A DNA stretch of 64,000 nucleotides from Paraliobacillus quinghaiensis (GTDB lineage Bacteria; Bacillota; Bacilli; Bacillales; Amphibacillaceae). Shown here one piece after another: positions 29,919 to 39,310 of this stretch. The stretch lies in contig NZ_QJSH01000006.1 of the NCBI RefSeq assembly GCF_003426025.1, positions 91,105-155,104 on the forward strand, written 5' to 3'. Every line of letters begins with the position of its first letter. Positions within the stretch are counted from its first letter, which is position 1. Below the pieces are notes generated by a model that worked only from the letters and a program-made list of their open reading frames with translations, was not told where the DNA came from and made no database searches. A program made the translations under genes and the position numbers.

Positions 29919-29980
29919 ATTGTATTGAAACCGGTTTCAATACAATAAATTAATTATAACATTTTTTTAAAATTTGTTAA
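29919..29980 (-). promoter_or_regulatory. Promoter with a 28-bp perfect LacI operator
   Basis: On the minus strand: -35 TTAACA (29980-29975), 16-bp spacer, consensus -10 TATAAT (29958-29953). A perfect 28-bp palindrome with core GAAACCGGTTTC lies at 29919-29946, beginning at the expected transcription start. It controls the reductase/beta-helix operon. Confidence 0.82.
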
Positions 29981-30154
29981 ATTATAGTGTTTTAACTTTT
30001 TTCTAATAGAATCCTTTGCTTCAATCATGTAAAAAGCATCATCTATCAAATCTTAAAAGATGTATATAAATTATTTACTTGATAAAGTCGAAAAAGTCCA
30101 ATGTTCAATTAATAGTTTTTACGTTATAATTATTGTATAAGTGAGGGATGTTAT

Positions 30155-31807
30155 ATGAGAATAGAGGAAACGATAAAAAGTATTATATTACTATTAGTGA
30201 TTTCGATGAGTCTATTATTTGTAGCATGTGAAAAAAAGGATATTGATAATGAAAGCGTCTCCTCTCAAGATGAAGAGGAAACTATACTACTTAATCCAGA
30301 TGAACCTGGTTGGAAGTTAGATACGTCTCCCATTACCTTTGATTGGTATGTGAACTTTTCCTGGTTTACAACCGAATGGGGTGGAAACGTTGTTTCGGAT
30401 TATATAACGGAAAAAACTGGTATCAATGTTAACTTTATTACTCCATCGGGAAATGAAAACGAAAAAATGAACACGATGATTGCTTCAGGTTCCTTACCTG
30501 ACTTTATTACGTTAGGTTGGTGGGAAGATTCGGCAAGAAAAATAATAGAAGGAGAACTTGTCTTACCATTAGATGAACTTGCAGAGAGCTATGACCCATA
30601 TTTCTTTAATGTTTCAGATAGTAAGAAACTAGATTGGTATAGACAAGAAGATGGACATGTTTACATGTATCCAAACGCATCTTCTTCCCCAGAGGATTTT
30701 GAAAGATATAAGGATTTAAAGCCATCCAATCAAACATTTTTAGTGCGCAAAGATATGTATGAAGCGTTAGGTAAGCCGGACATGAGAACACCTGAAGGAT
30801 TCCTTCAAGCATTGAAGAAAGCTAAAGAAATGTTCCCAGAGGTAAATGGCGAACCTCTTATTCCCATTGGTTTGCATGAGTTTACGGATGTTGGAAATGA
30901 TTCCTTAGAAGCATATCTTCTTAATTTCCTAGCTGTTCCAATGCAGAAGAATGGAAAGGTATATGACCGGAGAACCGATAAAGAATATATAAGATGGTTA
31001 AAGACATTTAGAAAAGCAAATGAAATGGGACTTTTAGCAAAGGATATCTTTGTCGATAAGCGACCGCAAATGGAAGAAAAAATAGCAAAAGGTCGATACT
31101 TTGCTATGCTTTATCAGCGTAGTGATATGGAAGCACAGCAGCAAGCTCTTTATACAAATAACCCCGATTCGGTTTATATTGCTGTAGATGGGCCAGCAAA
31201 CACTAGTCTTGATGCCCCAACTTTAGCGGCAGATGGTATTTCAGGTTGGACAATTACATTTATCTCCAAAGATGTAAAGGATCCTGAAAGAGCAATTCGA
31301 TTTTTGAGTTATTTAATTAGTGAAGAAGGTCAAAAAGATGTGTTTCTAGGTAAAAAAGGAGTTACTTGGGATTATATCAACGGAAAAGAAGAGTTTTTTC
31401 CTGAAGTGTTAGAATTACTGAACTCTGACCGTGCAAAATTTGATGAAAAGTATGGAGCTTCGCATGCATATTGGATGCTAATGGATACCAATATGATGCT
31501 TCAATGGGAACCTGAAATTTCACCACCGCTAAAGCAGTTAGAAGATTGGACGAAGGGAAAGACCGTTAGCTTAAGTGAATTCGATGGTATTATCCCAAGA
31601 GGCACTTCGGAAGAAGGTATTTCTGCTAATAAGATAGAGAAGAAGTGGGGAGAAGTTTTACCAAGGTTGTTGTTAGCTGAGACAGAAGAAGAATTTGATA
31701 AGTTGTTTCAATCATTTTTAGAGACCCGAGAAGAAAATGGTTATGATTTAATTAAAGAATATATGCAGCAGGAATATGAGGAAAATAAAGCAAAGTTAAA
31801 TGATTAA
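30155..31807 (+). CDS. LplA-type extracellular sugar-binding lipoprotein
   Basis: 550-residue ABC solute-binding protein of the large family 1 (LplA/YtcQ) group used for oligosaccharides. A signal peptide ends in the lipobox LFVACEKK; the mature part has the typical W/F-rich ligand region (ITFDWYVNFSWFTTEWGGNVVSDYITEKTGINVNF) and late GWTITFISKDVKDPERAIRFLSYL. No permease genes adjoin; instead the YesM/YesN two-component genes follow, after an odd structured region. It may hand substrate to a distant permease or serve the sensor kinase. A TATAAT at 30125-30130 is a likely -10. Confidence 0.88.
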   Translation: MRIEETIKSIILLLVISMSLLFVACEKKDIDNESVSSQDEEETILLNPDEPGWKLDTSPITFDWYVNFSWFTTEWGGNVVSDYITEKTGINVNFITPSGNENEKMNTMIASGSLPDFITLGWWEDSARKIIEGELVLPLDELAESYDPYFFNVSDSKKLDWYRQEDGHVYMYPNASSSPEDFERYKDLKPSNQTFLVRKDMYEALGKPDMRTPEGFLQALKKAKEMFPEVNGEPLIPIGLHEFTDVGNDSLEAYLLNFLAVPMQKNGKVYDRRTDKEYIRWLKTFRKANEMGLLAKDIFVDKRPQMEEKIAKGRYFAMLYQRSDMEAQQQALYTNNPDSVYIAVDGPANTSLDAPTLAADGISGWTITFISKDVKDPERAIRFLSYLISEEGQKDVFLGKKGVTWDYINGKEEFFPEVLELLNSDRAKFDEKYGASHAYWMLMDTNMMLQWEPEISPPLKQLEDWTKGKTVSLSEFDGIIPRGTSEEGISANKIEKKWGEVLPRLLLAETEEEFDKLFQSFLETREENGYDLIKEYMQQEYEENKAKLND

Positions 31808-31837
31808 TACCGGAGCGAAGTCTAACTCTTTATTTAT

Positions 31838-31972
31838 CCCGCATTAACGGGCATTCCCCCCACTTCAAAACTTAGAGAAATCGAAGGAGTTTAAGTGGGG
31901 GCTAACTGCCCGTAAAAGCCCGATTCGTTCAACTAACCATCAGTGAGGGATGAAGAAAACCCTCACTGATGG
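31838..31972. repeat. Structured element with nested GC-rich hairpins
   Basis: In an AT-rich gap lie: CCCG..CGGG (31838-31851); CGGGCA (31848-31853) pairing with TGCCCG (31907-31912); inside it CCCCCACTT (31857-31865) pairing with AAGTGGGGG (31893-31901); and a separate 13-bp perfect hairpin CCATCAGTGAGGG (31937-31949) with its complement at 31960-31972. There is no T tail after the last stem. It could be a MITE-like repeat or an RNA element; no coding potential is seen. Confidence 0.6.
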
Positions 31973-32070
31973 AAGTTTCACTTTATTGTGGAATACTATC
32001 GCAAAGTAAAAGATGCTGGAGGTGAAATAATATTAGGACAAAGTGGAAGTATTTTTTTAATGAGGTAAGT

Positions 32071-33915
32071 TTGTATATTAGTAATATTTCCCTCCAAAAA
32101 AAGTTTGTGACTCTGTATGTCATTATTCTATTAGTTCCCGTTTTGATTTTCACATGGAATATCTCGAAACAATACTATGAGGCATCAATTCATGATGCAA
32201 TTAGTGAGAATGAATATATATTACAGTTAGAACAGGTCAATATAGAAAATAATATTGAAACCATTCGCCGAACCGCTCAAATGGTAGTCGCAAATCAAGA
32301 ATTTAAGGAGTTTATCAGACAAAAAGAAGAATACGATGTTAAAGGGCTGCTAGATTTTAAAATCAATGTTCTTTCAGATATTACGCAGTTAAAATATAAT
32401 AATCCTAGTATAGAGAATATTCATTTTTTCACATCTAATAAAAATATAAGTGAAATGTGGCCAATAGTTTATGATGAGAAACGGATTGCAAACTCTGATT
32501 GGTATAAAAAACTTCTTGAATTAAATGGAAGAGAAATGTGGAGATTTAATCAACAGGGTCAGTATTTAGATAATGTGTATTCTAGTAAAATTGGACCGTG
32601 GAAGGCTTCATTGTATCGCCAACTTGAGTACCCAAAGGACAACCATTTAGGTATTATTGAAATCACTATGCTGTTAGAAAACTTTTTTCCTAAAATGTTT
32701 AGTGGTGTAAATAATGGTCAGTCCCAAATGCTTGTCATTGATGAAATGAGTAATGTTCATGTTAATCCAGCCGACACGTTATTAGAGGAACTTAATACTA
32801 ATCCAGAAGCAATAAGGGATAATTTTTTTAGAGATAATAAAAACGATAGTAATCAGACAATGCGTTTCCAAAATAGAGAAAGGCCCTATTTAATTGTTTC
32901 CTCTTATGTAGAAGGTATTGATATGCATCTATTAAATGTTGTCTCTTTAAAGGATATATACGCGGAAAGAAATCAAATTAGAATGTATATTTTTATAGGA
33001 GCTTTTGCGTTAATTATAGTTCTGTCTTTGTTTACGCATGGCATTATTTCTTTAATACTAAAAAAGTTTCACCTTTTAATAGAATTGATGAAAAGAGTAG
33101 AAAAAGGCGATTTTACAGTTGATGTGGATATACGTGGGCATGGTGAGATAGGAAGATTATCGAATCATATTCGAAATATGCTTAGTAAAATAAATAGCTT
33201 AATCGCTGACTCAGTGAATAAAGAAGCAGCGACAAAAGAGTCGGAGTTAAAGGCATTAAAAACACAAATTGATTCTCATTTCTTATATAATACCTTGGAG
33301 AATATTAAAATGATGGCAGAGATCGATGGAAATTATGAAATTTCCGACACGATAACATCCTTAGGTGAAATGATGCGTTACAATCTTAAGTGGAAGAAGG
33401 ACTTTGTTTCTTTACAAGATGAAGTAAACCACATAAAAAACTATATTGATATTATGAATGTCCGTTTAGATAATAAATTAAGATTTAATGTTGATATCCC
33501 TTCAAGATATTTAAGTCAGGAAGTCCTGAAAATGACCTTCCAACCTATCGTCGAAAACTCGGTGAAACATGGATTACTAGATGTTTTACATGAGAAAGAC
33601 GGTATAATATCCATTAAAGTATTCTCCAACACTAAAGATATAATGATAGAAATAACAGATAACGGAGTAGGAATGGATAAATCAACACTATGCCAGTTAA
33701 CTGCTAATCTCATTGAAGGAACAGAGGTGGAAGAGACTTCTAGCCAAATGAAGAGTGGTAGTGGAATAGGGCTATACAATGTACATGAGCGAATCCAATT
33801 ACATTATGGAAATGAATATGGACTGAAAATTGACAGTGAGGAAGGAGAATACACTAAAGTTGTAGTTACCTTACCCTGTCTACTTCTTGAAGGAGGTGGA
33901 GGTTTACCCTCATGA
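32071..33915 (+). CDS. YesM-type sensor histidine kinase
   Basis: 614-residue membrane sensor. A first membrane helix at about 12-32, an extracellular sensor domain (about 33-300), a second helix (about 305-325, FIGAFALIIVLSLFTHGIISLIL), a HAMP domain, a LytS/YesM-type His_kinase segment with the phospho-acceptor His in QIDSHFLYNTLENIKMM, and an HATPase domain (VENSVKHGL, ITDNGVGMD, GSGIGLYNVHERI). The start is a TTG after GAGGT. It overlaps the response regulator start (ATGA). The pair probably senses an extracellular oligosaccharide and controls uptake genes. Confidence 0.92.
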   Translation: MYISNISLQKKFVTLYVIILLVPVLIFTWNISKQYYEASIHDAISENEYILQLEQVNIENNIETIRRTAQMVVANQEFKEFIRQKEEYDVKGLLDFKINVLSDITQLKYNNPSIENIHFFTSNKNISEMWPIVYDEKRIANSDWYKKLLELNGREMWRFNQQGQYLDNVYSSKIGPWKASLYRQLEYPKDNHLGIIEITMLLENFFPKMFSGVNNGQSQMLVIDEMSNVHVNPADTLLEELNTNPEAIRDNFFRDNKNDSNQTMRFQNRERPYLIVSSYVEGIDMHLLNVVSLKDIYAERNQIRMYIFIGAFALIIVLSLFTHGIISLILKKFHLLIELMKRVEKGDFTVDVDIRGHGEIGRLSNHIRNMLSKINSLIADSVNKEAATKESELKALKTQIDSHFLYNTLENIKMMAEIDGNYEISDTITSLGEMMRYNLKWKKDFVSLQDEVNHIKNYIDIMNVRLDNKLRFNVDIPSRYLSQEVLKMTFQPIVENSVKHGLLDVLHEKDGIISIKVFSNTKDIMIEITDNGVGMDKSTLCQLTANLIEGTEVEETSSQMKSGSGIGLYNVHERIQLHYGNEYGLKIDSEEGEYTKVVVTLPCLLLEGGGGLPS

Positions 33916-35438
33916 TAACTATATTAGTTGTAGATGATGAGCGAATGATACGGTTAGGGATTAAGGCAATGCTTGAAAGAAGATATAACTTCGATATTCT
34001 AGTGGCATCAGATGGGGTGGAAGCACTTGAATTATTAAAGGTTAGTGATATAAACATTGTCATAACAGATATTAAGATGCCTCGTATGGACGGAATTAAA
34101 CTAATAGAACAAATGCAGCTGATGGAAAAAACACCTCTTGTTATTATTGTGAGTGGATATGATGACTTTTCCTATGCAAAACAAGCTATTAAATATCAAG
34201 TAATGGATTATATACTAAAGCCGGTTGACCGTAATGAATTGTTTAATATCATCGATCGTACTAAAGAAAAGATAGATGCAGAATTAGCGTTGCCAAAAGA
34301 TATGGACGAATACCGAAACAATCAATTAAGTTATATGTTACTTAATCCAAGGATAAATGAAGAAGAAGTAGAAGAAATTTTTCAGAATCTTCAACTCTAT
34401 AATTACCCTAATGGATTTTATGTTGGTGTCTTTCATTTTAGAGATGAGAAGGGAGTAATTCAAAAAAAAGAGCTTGCTAGTCAATTCAAAAAAACAATGA
34501 CAGATAATAACGACCATACATTCTTTTTTCTGGACAGTGATGAAAAACTAACTGTCCTCTCTGAAGACGTAGGTATATTTTATCAAGTTTTAGAGGAATA
34601 TAATTTGGATACACATTGCCCGTTAATAGTTGCAATAAGCAAAAGGCACACAGTTACTAGAAAATTCAAAGAGGCTTATGAGCAAGCAAAAGAAGCGTTA
34701 GCTTATAAATTTATCTATCCAAATCAAAATGTATTTACCTTTGAAGAAGTAGATAAAAAGATGGAAAATATCGATGTAGAAGAAAAATCTCTTCAAAAAA
34801 TTTATAATATGTTAGGAACAGATAGAAATAATGAAATAAGGTCAACTCTATTAAACGTCTTTAATATAGAAGAGTTAAAAAACTATAAATTAACTTATGT
34901 TTATGCATTAAGTGATGCAATAAATAAAATTATTTTTGACCAAGCCTTTCGTGAGCTCGGTAAGGAATCAGTTGAAATTTTTCAACAATATGACGAGGTT
35001 GGTGACATAAATAATTTTGAAAGTATCAATGATTATTTTTATGCAGTGGAGTATTTAACGATGCATCTTCATGAGTTCATTAAAGAAATGAAATTAGTGT
35101 ATTCTGAAGGAAGCATCATGGAAAAGGCAATAGATTTTATTCATGAGAACGCACATAAAGATCTAAATATGGCTGTTGTTTCTAATCATATATCCCTGAA
35201 TTATTCGTACTTTAGCCATACATTTAAGGAGTATACAGGTGAAAACTTTGTTGATTATCTAAAAAAGGTGCGTATAGAAAAAGCAAAGAAATTATTGTCA
35301 GACTATGATAATAAAATTTTTGAGGTGAGTGAACTAGTTGGGTTTAAGAATCCAAAGCAGTTTTCAAGAGTATTTAGGGACATAGAGGGTGTATCTCCAA
35401 AGGAATTTAGAGAAAAATTAAAAGACAACATCAGGTAA
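33912..35438 (+). CDS. YesN-type response regulator (REC + AraC)
   Basis: 508 residues: N-terminal receiver domain with the phospho-acceptor Asp in VITDIKMPRMDG and the later Lys in DYILKPVDR, a central linker, and a C-terminal AraC-type double helix-turn-helix (MAVVSNHISLNYSYFSHTFKEYTGENFVDYLKKVRIEKAKKLL; EVSELVGFKNPKQFSRVFRDIEGVSPKEFR). It is translationally coupled to the kinase. Such regulators activate CUT1-type oligosaccharide transporter genes. Confidence 0.93.
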   Translation: MITILVVDDERMIRLGIKAMLERRYNFDILVASDGVEALELLKVSDINIVITDIKMPRMDGIKLIEQMQLMEKTPLVIIVSGYDDFSYAKQAIKYQVMDYILKPVDRNELFNIIDRTKEKIDAELALPKDMDEYRNNQLSYMLLNPRINEEEVEEIFQNLQLYNYPNGFYVGVFHFRDEKGVIQKKELASQFKKTMTDNNDHTFFFLDSDEKLTVLSEDVGIFYQVLEEYNLDTHCPLIVAISKRHTVTRKFKEAYEQAKEALAYKFIYPNQNVFTFEEVDKKMENIDVEEKSLQKIYNMLGTDRNNEIRSTLLNVFNIEELKNYKLTYVYALSDAINKIIFDQAFRELGKESVEIFQQYDEVGDINNFESINDYFYAVEYLTMHLHEFIKEMKLVYSEGSIMEKAIDFIHENAHKDLNMAVVSNHISLNYSYFSHTFKEYTGENFVDYLKKVRIEKAKKLLSDYDNKIFEVSELVGFKNPKQFSRVFRDIEGVSPKEFREKLKDNIR

Positions 35439-35473
35439 GGTGTATTCTTTGTAAAAGACTACTATAGTATATT

Positions 35474-35515
35474 AAGAAGATGATTTCTGTATGGCCAGAA
35501 GTCATCTTCTTTAAA
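35474..35515 (+). terminator. Terminator after the yesN-type gene
   Basis: AAGAAGATGA (35474-35483) pairs with TCATCTTCTT (35502-35511), extended by TTCTG...CAGAA in the loop region, then TTAAATTT. Confidence 0.75.
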
Positions 35516-35846
35516 TTTCATTACTTTAAAAAAAGTTAATCGTGTTTATCCCGTTCTTTTAATATAATAAAGGGCACTAATTTTAAAGCACCTAAAAATC
35601 CATCACCATAAGTGAAATTCTACACCTTATACAAAGTCAAAAGATTTAATAGAATGTAATTGTAAGCGTTACACTAATTGTTGGGAGGTGCTGAAATGGA
35701 AGTAAACATCATCTTAGATAACGCAAGAGTGATTAAAGAGTGAGATCGAAGCCATTGCTTTGCACCAACTGAAGGTAAATGAAAAGGGTTTCAGATTAAC
35801 TTTTTCTTAACACGTAACGCTTTCAAGGAGCAAGAGGTGTATAAGT
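35516..35846. other. Gap with near-operator motifs and a short coding relic
   Basis: The gap holds two copies of an AAGCGTTAC motif in opposite orientation (around 35668 and 35815; the first as TGTAAGCGTTACA) that resemble LacI/CcpA-type sites without matching the cre consensus fully. It also holds GAAAAGGGTTTC (35781-35792), two mismatches from the locus operator. A ribosome site and ATG at 35696 open 15 codons that stop at 35743, followed by a protein-like stretch in another frame to about 35808: probably a broken small gene. Confidence 0.4.
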
Positions 35847-36854
35847 ATGGTGACAATTTACGACATTGCAAAGAAAACGGGGGTTTCACCAACGACTGTA
35901 TCTAAAGCATTAAATGATTACCAAGATATAAATCATTTAACAAAAAAGAAAATTTTAGACGCAGTTGATGAATTAGGGTATCTTCCAAACTCTCATGCTA
36001 GAACCCTAGCGACAAAGAAATCATGGATGATAGGTGTTGTCTTTGTAGAATCGTTAGGAATCGGCGTGAAGCATCCATTCTTTAATGCAGTAATTGAAAG
36101 CTTTAGGCAATGTGTAGAAGCCAATGGATACGATTTATTATTTGCTTCTAGGAGCATTAGCAATAAGCAGATAAGCTATCTTGACTATTTCAAATACAGA
36201 GGTGTAGATGGAGTTGTTATTGTTTCTTCTGCTTATGAAGATGAGCAAGTGCAAGAGCTAATGAACAGCGCATTGCCGTCCGTAGTCATTGATTTAATAA
36301 GTGACAATTCTAGTGTTGTTTACTCAGATAATATTAATGGAAGTAAACAGGCAGTAAACTATTTGTATTCGCTAGGCCATCGAAAGATTGCCCATATCGC
36401 AGGACATATATCCACTTTTGCAGGGGAGCAAAGACTTAAGGGTTACTTAGAAGGATTAAAAAGTCTACGCCTATCTCTGCCAAATGAATACACTGTGGAT
36501 GGGGGATATTTTTCAAGAGAGAGTGGCTATGAAGCAATGACAAAGCTGTTGACTCTAAGCGATCGACCGACAGCTGTATATGCAGCTGGAGATAATTTGG
36601 CGGTTGGTGCAATCGAGGCAATTAAGGATGCTGGCCTTGAAGTGCCAAAGGATTACTCTGTAGTTGGTTTTGATGATATTGAACTATCTCAATTCATCGA
36701 ACCTGGCTTAACAACACTTAGACAGAAAACGGACCTGATTGGAGAAAAATCAGGAAAGCTATTAATTAAACAAATCAATAATATGCAAAAAAGCAAGGAT
36801 ATGATCGTTGTTCCAGTTGAACTGATAACAAGAGAATCATGTAGAGAGATCTAG
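35847..36854 (+). CDS. LacI family transcriptional regulator (first)
   Basis: 335 residues: N-terminal LacI helix-turn-helix and hinge (VTIYDIAKKTGVSPTTVSKALNDYQDINHLTKKKI, then YLPNSHARTLATKKS) and a periplasmic-binding-like effector domain (IGVVFVESLGIGVKHPFFNAVIESF; VVGFDDIELSQFIEPGLTTLRQ). It lies directly upstream of the sugar importer genes, whose leader has a GAAACCGGTTTA operator 15 bp after its stop. It is a good candidate for the regulator of all GAAACCGGTTTC sites in the locus. Confidence 0.93.
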   Translation: MVTIYDIAKKTGVSPTTVSKALNDYQDINHLTKKKILDAVDELGYLPNSHARTLATKKSWMIGVVFVESLGIGVKHPFFNAVIESFRQCVEANGYDLLFASRSISNKQISYLDYFKYRGVDGVVIVSSAYEDEQVQELMNSALPSVVIDLISDNSSVVYSDNINGSKQAVNYLYSLGHRKIAHIAGHISTFAGEQRLKGYLEGLKSLRLSLPNEYTVDGGYFSRESGYEAMTKLLTLSDRPTAVYAAGDNLAVGAIEAIKDAGLEVPKDYSVVGFDDIELSQFIEPGLTTLRQKTDLIGEKSGKLLIKQINNMQKSKDMIVVPVELITRESCREI

Positions 36855-36868
36855 CTTTTAATAAAAAC

Positions 36869-36880
36869 GAAACCGGTTTA
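36869..36880. promoter_or_regulatory. LacI operator before the importer operon
   Basis: GAAACCGGTTTA, one base off the locus consensus, 64 bp upstream of the binding-protein ATG and 15 bp after the LacI gene. No clear -35/-10 pair can be placed with confidence beside it. Confidence 0.7.
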
Positions 36881-36943
36881 GGGAAGCTAGTTAGAATTAG
36901 ATCTTTTAGTATTATCATTATAAAATTATTAGGAGGCAACACA

Positions 36944-38320
36944 ATGAAAAAAGTATTAAGTATGTTTTTACTTATATTACTAGTAGGAGTAATTGCTGGG
37001 TGTTCAGATGATTCTTCTACATCAGACAATGGTAATAACACTGATAACAACACTAACACTGAAGAAAACAATGAAGAAAAAGATTATTCAGGTGAGGTAT
37101 TAAAGGTTTGGTCTTTCACAGATGAATTAGAAGACCCTATTACGACATTTGAAGAGAGAAATGGCTCGACTGTAGAGTTGACTATTGTTCCAATTGCGGA
37201 CTACCCAACAAAACTTAGACCAGCTCTAGAAAGTGGAGTAGGTGCTCCTGATGTATTTACAGGAGAAATTGCATTCTTGAAGGAATGGACTGATAGAGGT
37301 TATTGGGAAAACCTATCAGCTGATCCTTATAATGTAGATGAGTGGGAAGACGATTACGTTCCTTATGTGTTTGATTTAGGGAAAGATTCTGAAGGAAATG
37401 TTAGAGCATTATCTTGGCAGACAACACCAGGTGGTATCTTCTACCGTCGTAGTATTGCAGAAGAAGTACTTGGTACAGATGATCCAGCGGAAGTTGGAGA
37501 AATGATGTCTTCTTGGGATAAAATGTTTGAGACTGGAGATAAGTTGAAGGAAGCAGGATATCGTTTATTCCCAGATGAGGGTGCGATTCGTTGGTTCTCT
37601 AAAAGTGAAGATCCACAGCCATGGGTGAATGAAGATAATGAATTAGTTATGACAGAAGCAAAGCTAAATTATTTCGATCATGCTAAGACACTACGTGAAA
37701 AAGATTATACAGCATTTGCTCCAGAATGGTCACCATCTTGGTTTGCTGCAATGGATGGCCCAGTTGCCTATAATGGTGGATGGGATGAAGTAGATTCAGA
37801 AGCATCTAAAGACAATCAAACAGAAGTATTCTCTTATGCTCTACCAACATGGGGATTACACAGTGTACTTAAACCTAACGTAGAAGAAACTAATGGCGAC
37901 TGGGCTGTTACATCAGGACCGGCACCATACTTCTGGGGCGGAACTTGGGTAGGAATTTATAGTGGTTCTGAGAATAAGGACTTAGCATGGGAATTCGTAA
38001 AAATGATGACACATGATGAAGAGTTCTTAACAGATTGGGCATTAGAAACAGGAGATGTTTTATCTTACCTACCTGTTACAGATGAAATTAAAGGTGATTT
38101 CAGTGAGCCATTCTTAGATGGACAAAATAACTATGAGTTCTTCTTAGAAGAATCTAAGAAAATAGAGCCAGGTATTGTTACAAAGTATGACCAGCAAATT
38201 GATACATTACTAGGTTCAAAAGTAATAGATTATGTAGATGGTAAGGTAACAAAAGAAGAAGCACTTGAAGAATTTTATAAAGCAGTAAAAAATGCTTACC
38301 CAGAGATTAAAACACCATAA
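36944..38320 (+). CDS. ABC sugar-binding lipoprotein
   Basis: 458-residue family 1 (CUT1) solute-binding protein. The signal peptide ends in the lipobox VIAGCSDD, followed by an Asn/Thr-rich linker and the mature domain (VLKVWSFTDELEDPITTFEERNGSTVELTIVP; PYFWGGTWVGIYSGSENKDLAWEFVKMM). AGGAGG precedes the ATG. It starts an operon with two permeases; a hairpin between it and them probably makes the binding protein more abundant. Context points to beta-glucan oligosaccharides. Confidence 0.93.
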   Translation: MKKVLSMFLLILLVGVIAGCSDDSSTSDNGNNTDNNTNTEENNEEKDYSGEVLKVWSFTDELEDPITTFEERNGSTVELTIVPIADYPTKLRPALESGVGAPDVFTGEIAFLKEWTDRGYWENLSADPYNVDEWEDDYVPYVFDLGKDSEGNVRALSWQTTPGGIFYRRSIAEEVLGTDDPAEVGEMMSSWDKMFETGDKLKEAGYRLFPDEGAIRWFSKSEDPQPWVNEDNELVMTEAKLNYFDHAKTLREKDYTAFAPEWSPSWFAAMDGPVAYNGGWDEVDSEASKDNQTEVFSYALPTWGLHSVLKPNVEETNGDWAVTSGPAPYFWGGTWVGIYSGSENKDLAWEFVKMMTHDEEFLTDWALETGDVLSYLPVTDEIKGDFSEPFLDGQNNYEFFLEESKKIEPGIVTKYDQQIDTLLGSKVIDYVDGKVTKEEALEEFYKAVKNAYPEIKTP

Positions 38321-38343
38321 TAAGTATAGCAGCTATAAAGAAT

Positions 38344-38380
38344 GGGATAGAAGTTTCACATTCTATCCCCTTTTCTTTTA
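38344..38380 (+). terminator. Partial (attenuating) terminator after the binding protein
   Basis: GGGATAGAA (38344-38352) pairs with TTCTATCCC (38361-38369), followed by CTTTTCTTTT. Such intra-operon hairpins commonly lower permease expression relative to the binding protein. Confidence 0.75.
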
Positions 38381-38404
38381 GTATAAAGAAAGAAGGAGTG
38401 CTTT

Positions 38405-39310
38405 ATGAAAAAACTAGATTATAAAGGGTACTATTTTATAGCACCATTTTTTGCTATTTTCCTCACATTTAATTTATACCCTGTTTTATTAACCTTTTAT
38501 TATACATTTACACATTATGAAGGCTATGGAGAACCTCAATTTCTTGGACTAGACAACTATGTTCGTATTTTAACGGATAGCTATTTTTTAGAAGCATTCA
38601 TTAATACTTGGCAGATTTGGGGGCTAAACTTCGCTCTTCAATTAGGTATTGCTTTATTCTTAGCTGCTCTATTCTCCGATCTTCGAATAAATATTAAAGG
38701 GCTTGGATTTTTCAGAGCTATATTTTATTTGCCGAATTTAATTACGATTAGTTCAGTAGCAATCCTTTTTAACATTATGCTTGATTGGCATTATGGTTCA
38801 GTTAACCAATTCTTATTAAAACTTGGAATAATTTCTGAGCCAATTAACTGGTTAAATCAACCGTTTACAGCACAAGCATCGGTAGCATTAATCTTAACTT
38901 GGATGTGGTTTGGCTATACCTTTATTGTACTAATGGCTGGTGTAGCTGGAATTTCAAAAGAGTATTATGAGGCAGCTTTAATTGATGGTGCGAATAGATG
39001 GCAAACGTTCATTTATATCACTTTACCTCTACTAAAACCTATTATGCTATACATCATGATTACATCACTTATCGGTGGTCTGCAATTGTTTGACCTGCCA
39101 ATGTTGTTGACAGATGGTCTAGGAAGTCCAGATGGATCATTAAATACAATGGTTTTATATCTGTACAATCAAGCGTTTAGGTATGGGAATTATGGATATG
39201 CAGCTACTATCGCTTATATGTTGTTCTTAATCACGGTTATCTTCTCGGGAATTACCTTTAAATCGATGTATCGTGAAGCAAAAGTAACTAAGAAAAGAGG
39301 GAATAAATAA
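38405..39310 (+). CDS. ABC sugar transporter permease, MalF-like
   Basis: 301-residue inner-membrane permease with about six membrane helices and the EAA loop (YYEAALIDGANRWQTFIYITLPLLKP) that docks the ATPase. Start ATG after AAGGAG. Its stop overlaps the next permease start (TAATG). No ATPase gene is in the window, so a shared MsmX-type ATPase from elsewhere is likely. Confidence 0.94.
   Translation: MKKLDYKGYYFIAPFFAIFLTFNLYPVLLTFYYTFTHYEGYGEPQFLGLDNYVRILTDSYFLEAFINTWQIWGLNFALQLGIALFLAALFSDLRINIKGLGFFRAIFYLPNLITISSVAILFNIMLDWHYGSVNQFLLKLGIISEPINWLNQPFTAQASVALILTWMWFGYTFIVLMAGVAGISKEYYEAALIDGANRWQTFIYITLPLLKPIMLYIMITSLIGGLQLFDLPMLLTDGLGSPDGSLNTMVLYLYNQAFRYGNYGYAATIAYMLFLITVIFSGITFKSMYREAKVTKKRGNK

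Noticed and set aside
35668..35680. TGTAAGCGTTACA taken as a cre
   Set aside because: It is one base short of the cre spacing and lacks the conserved C near the end; it may be another LacI-type site, so only noted as near-match.
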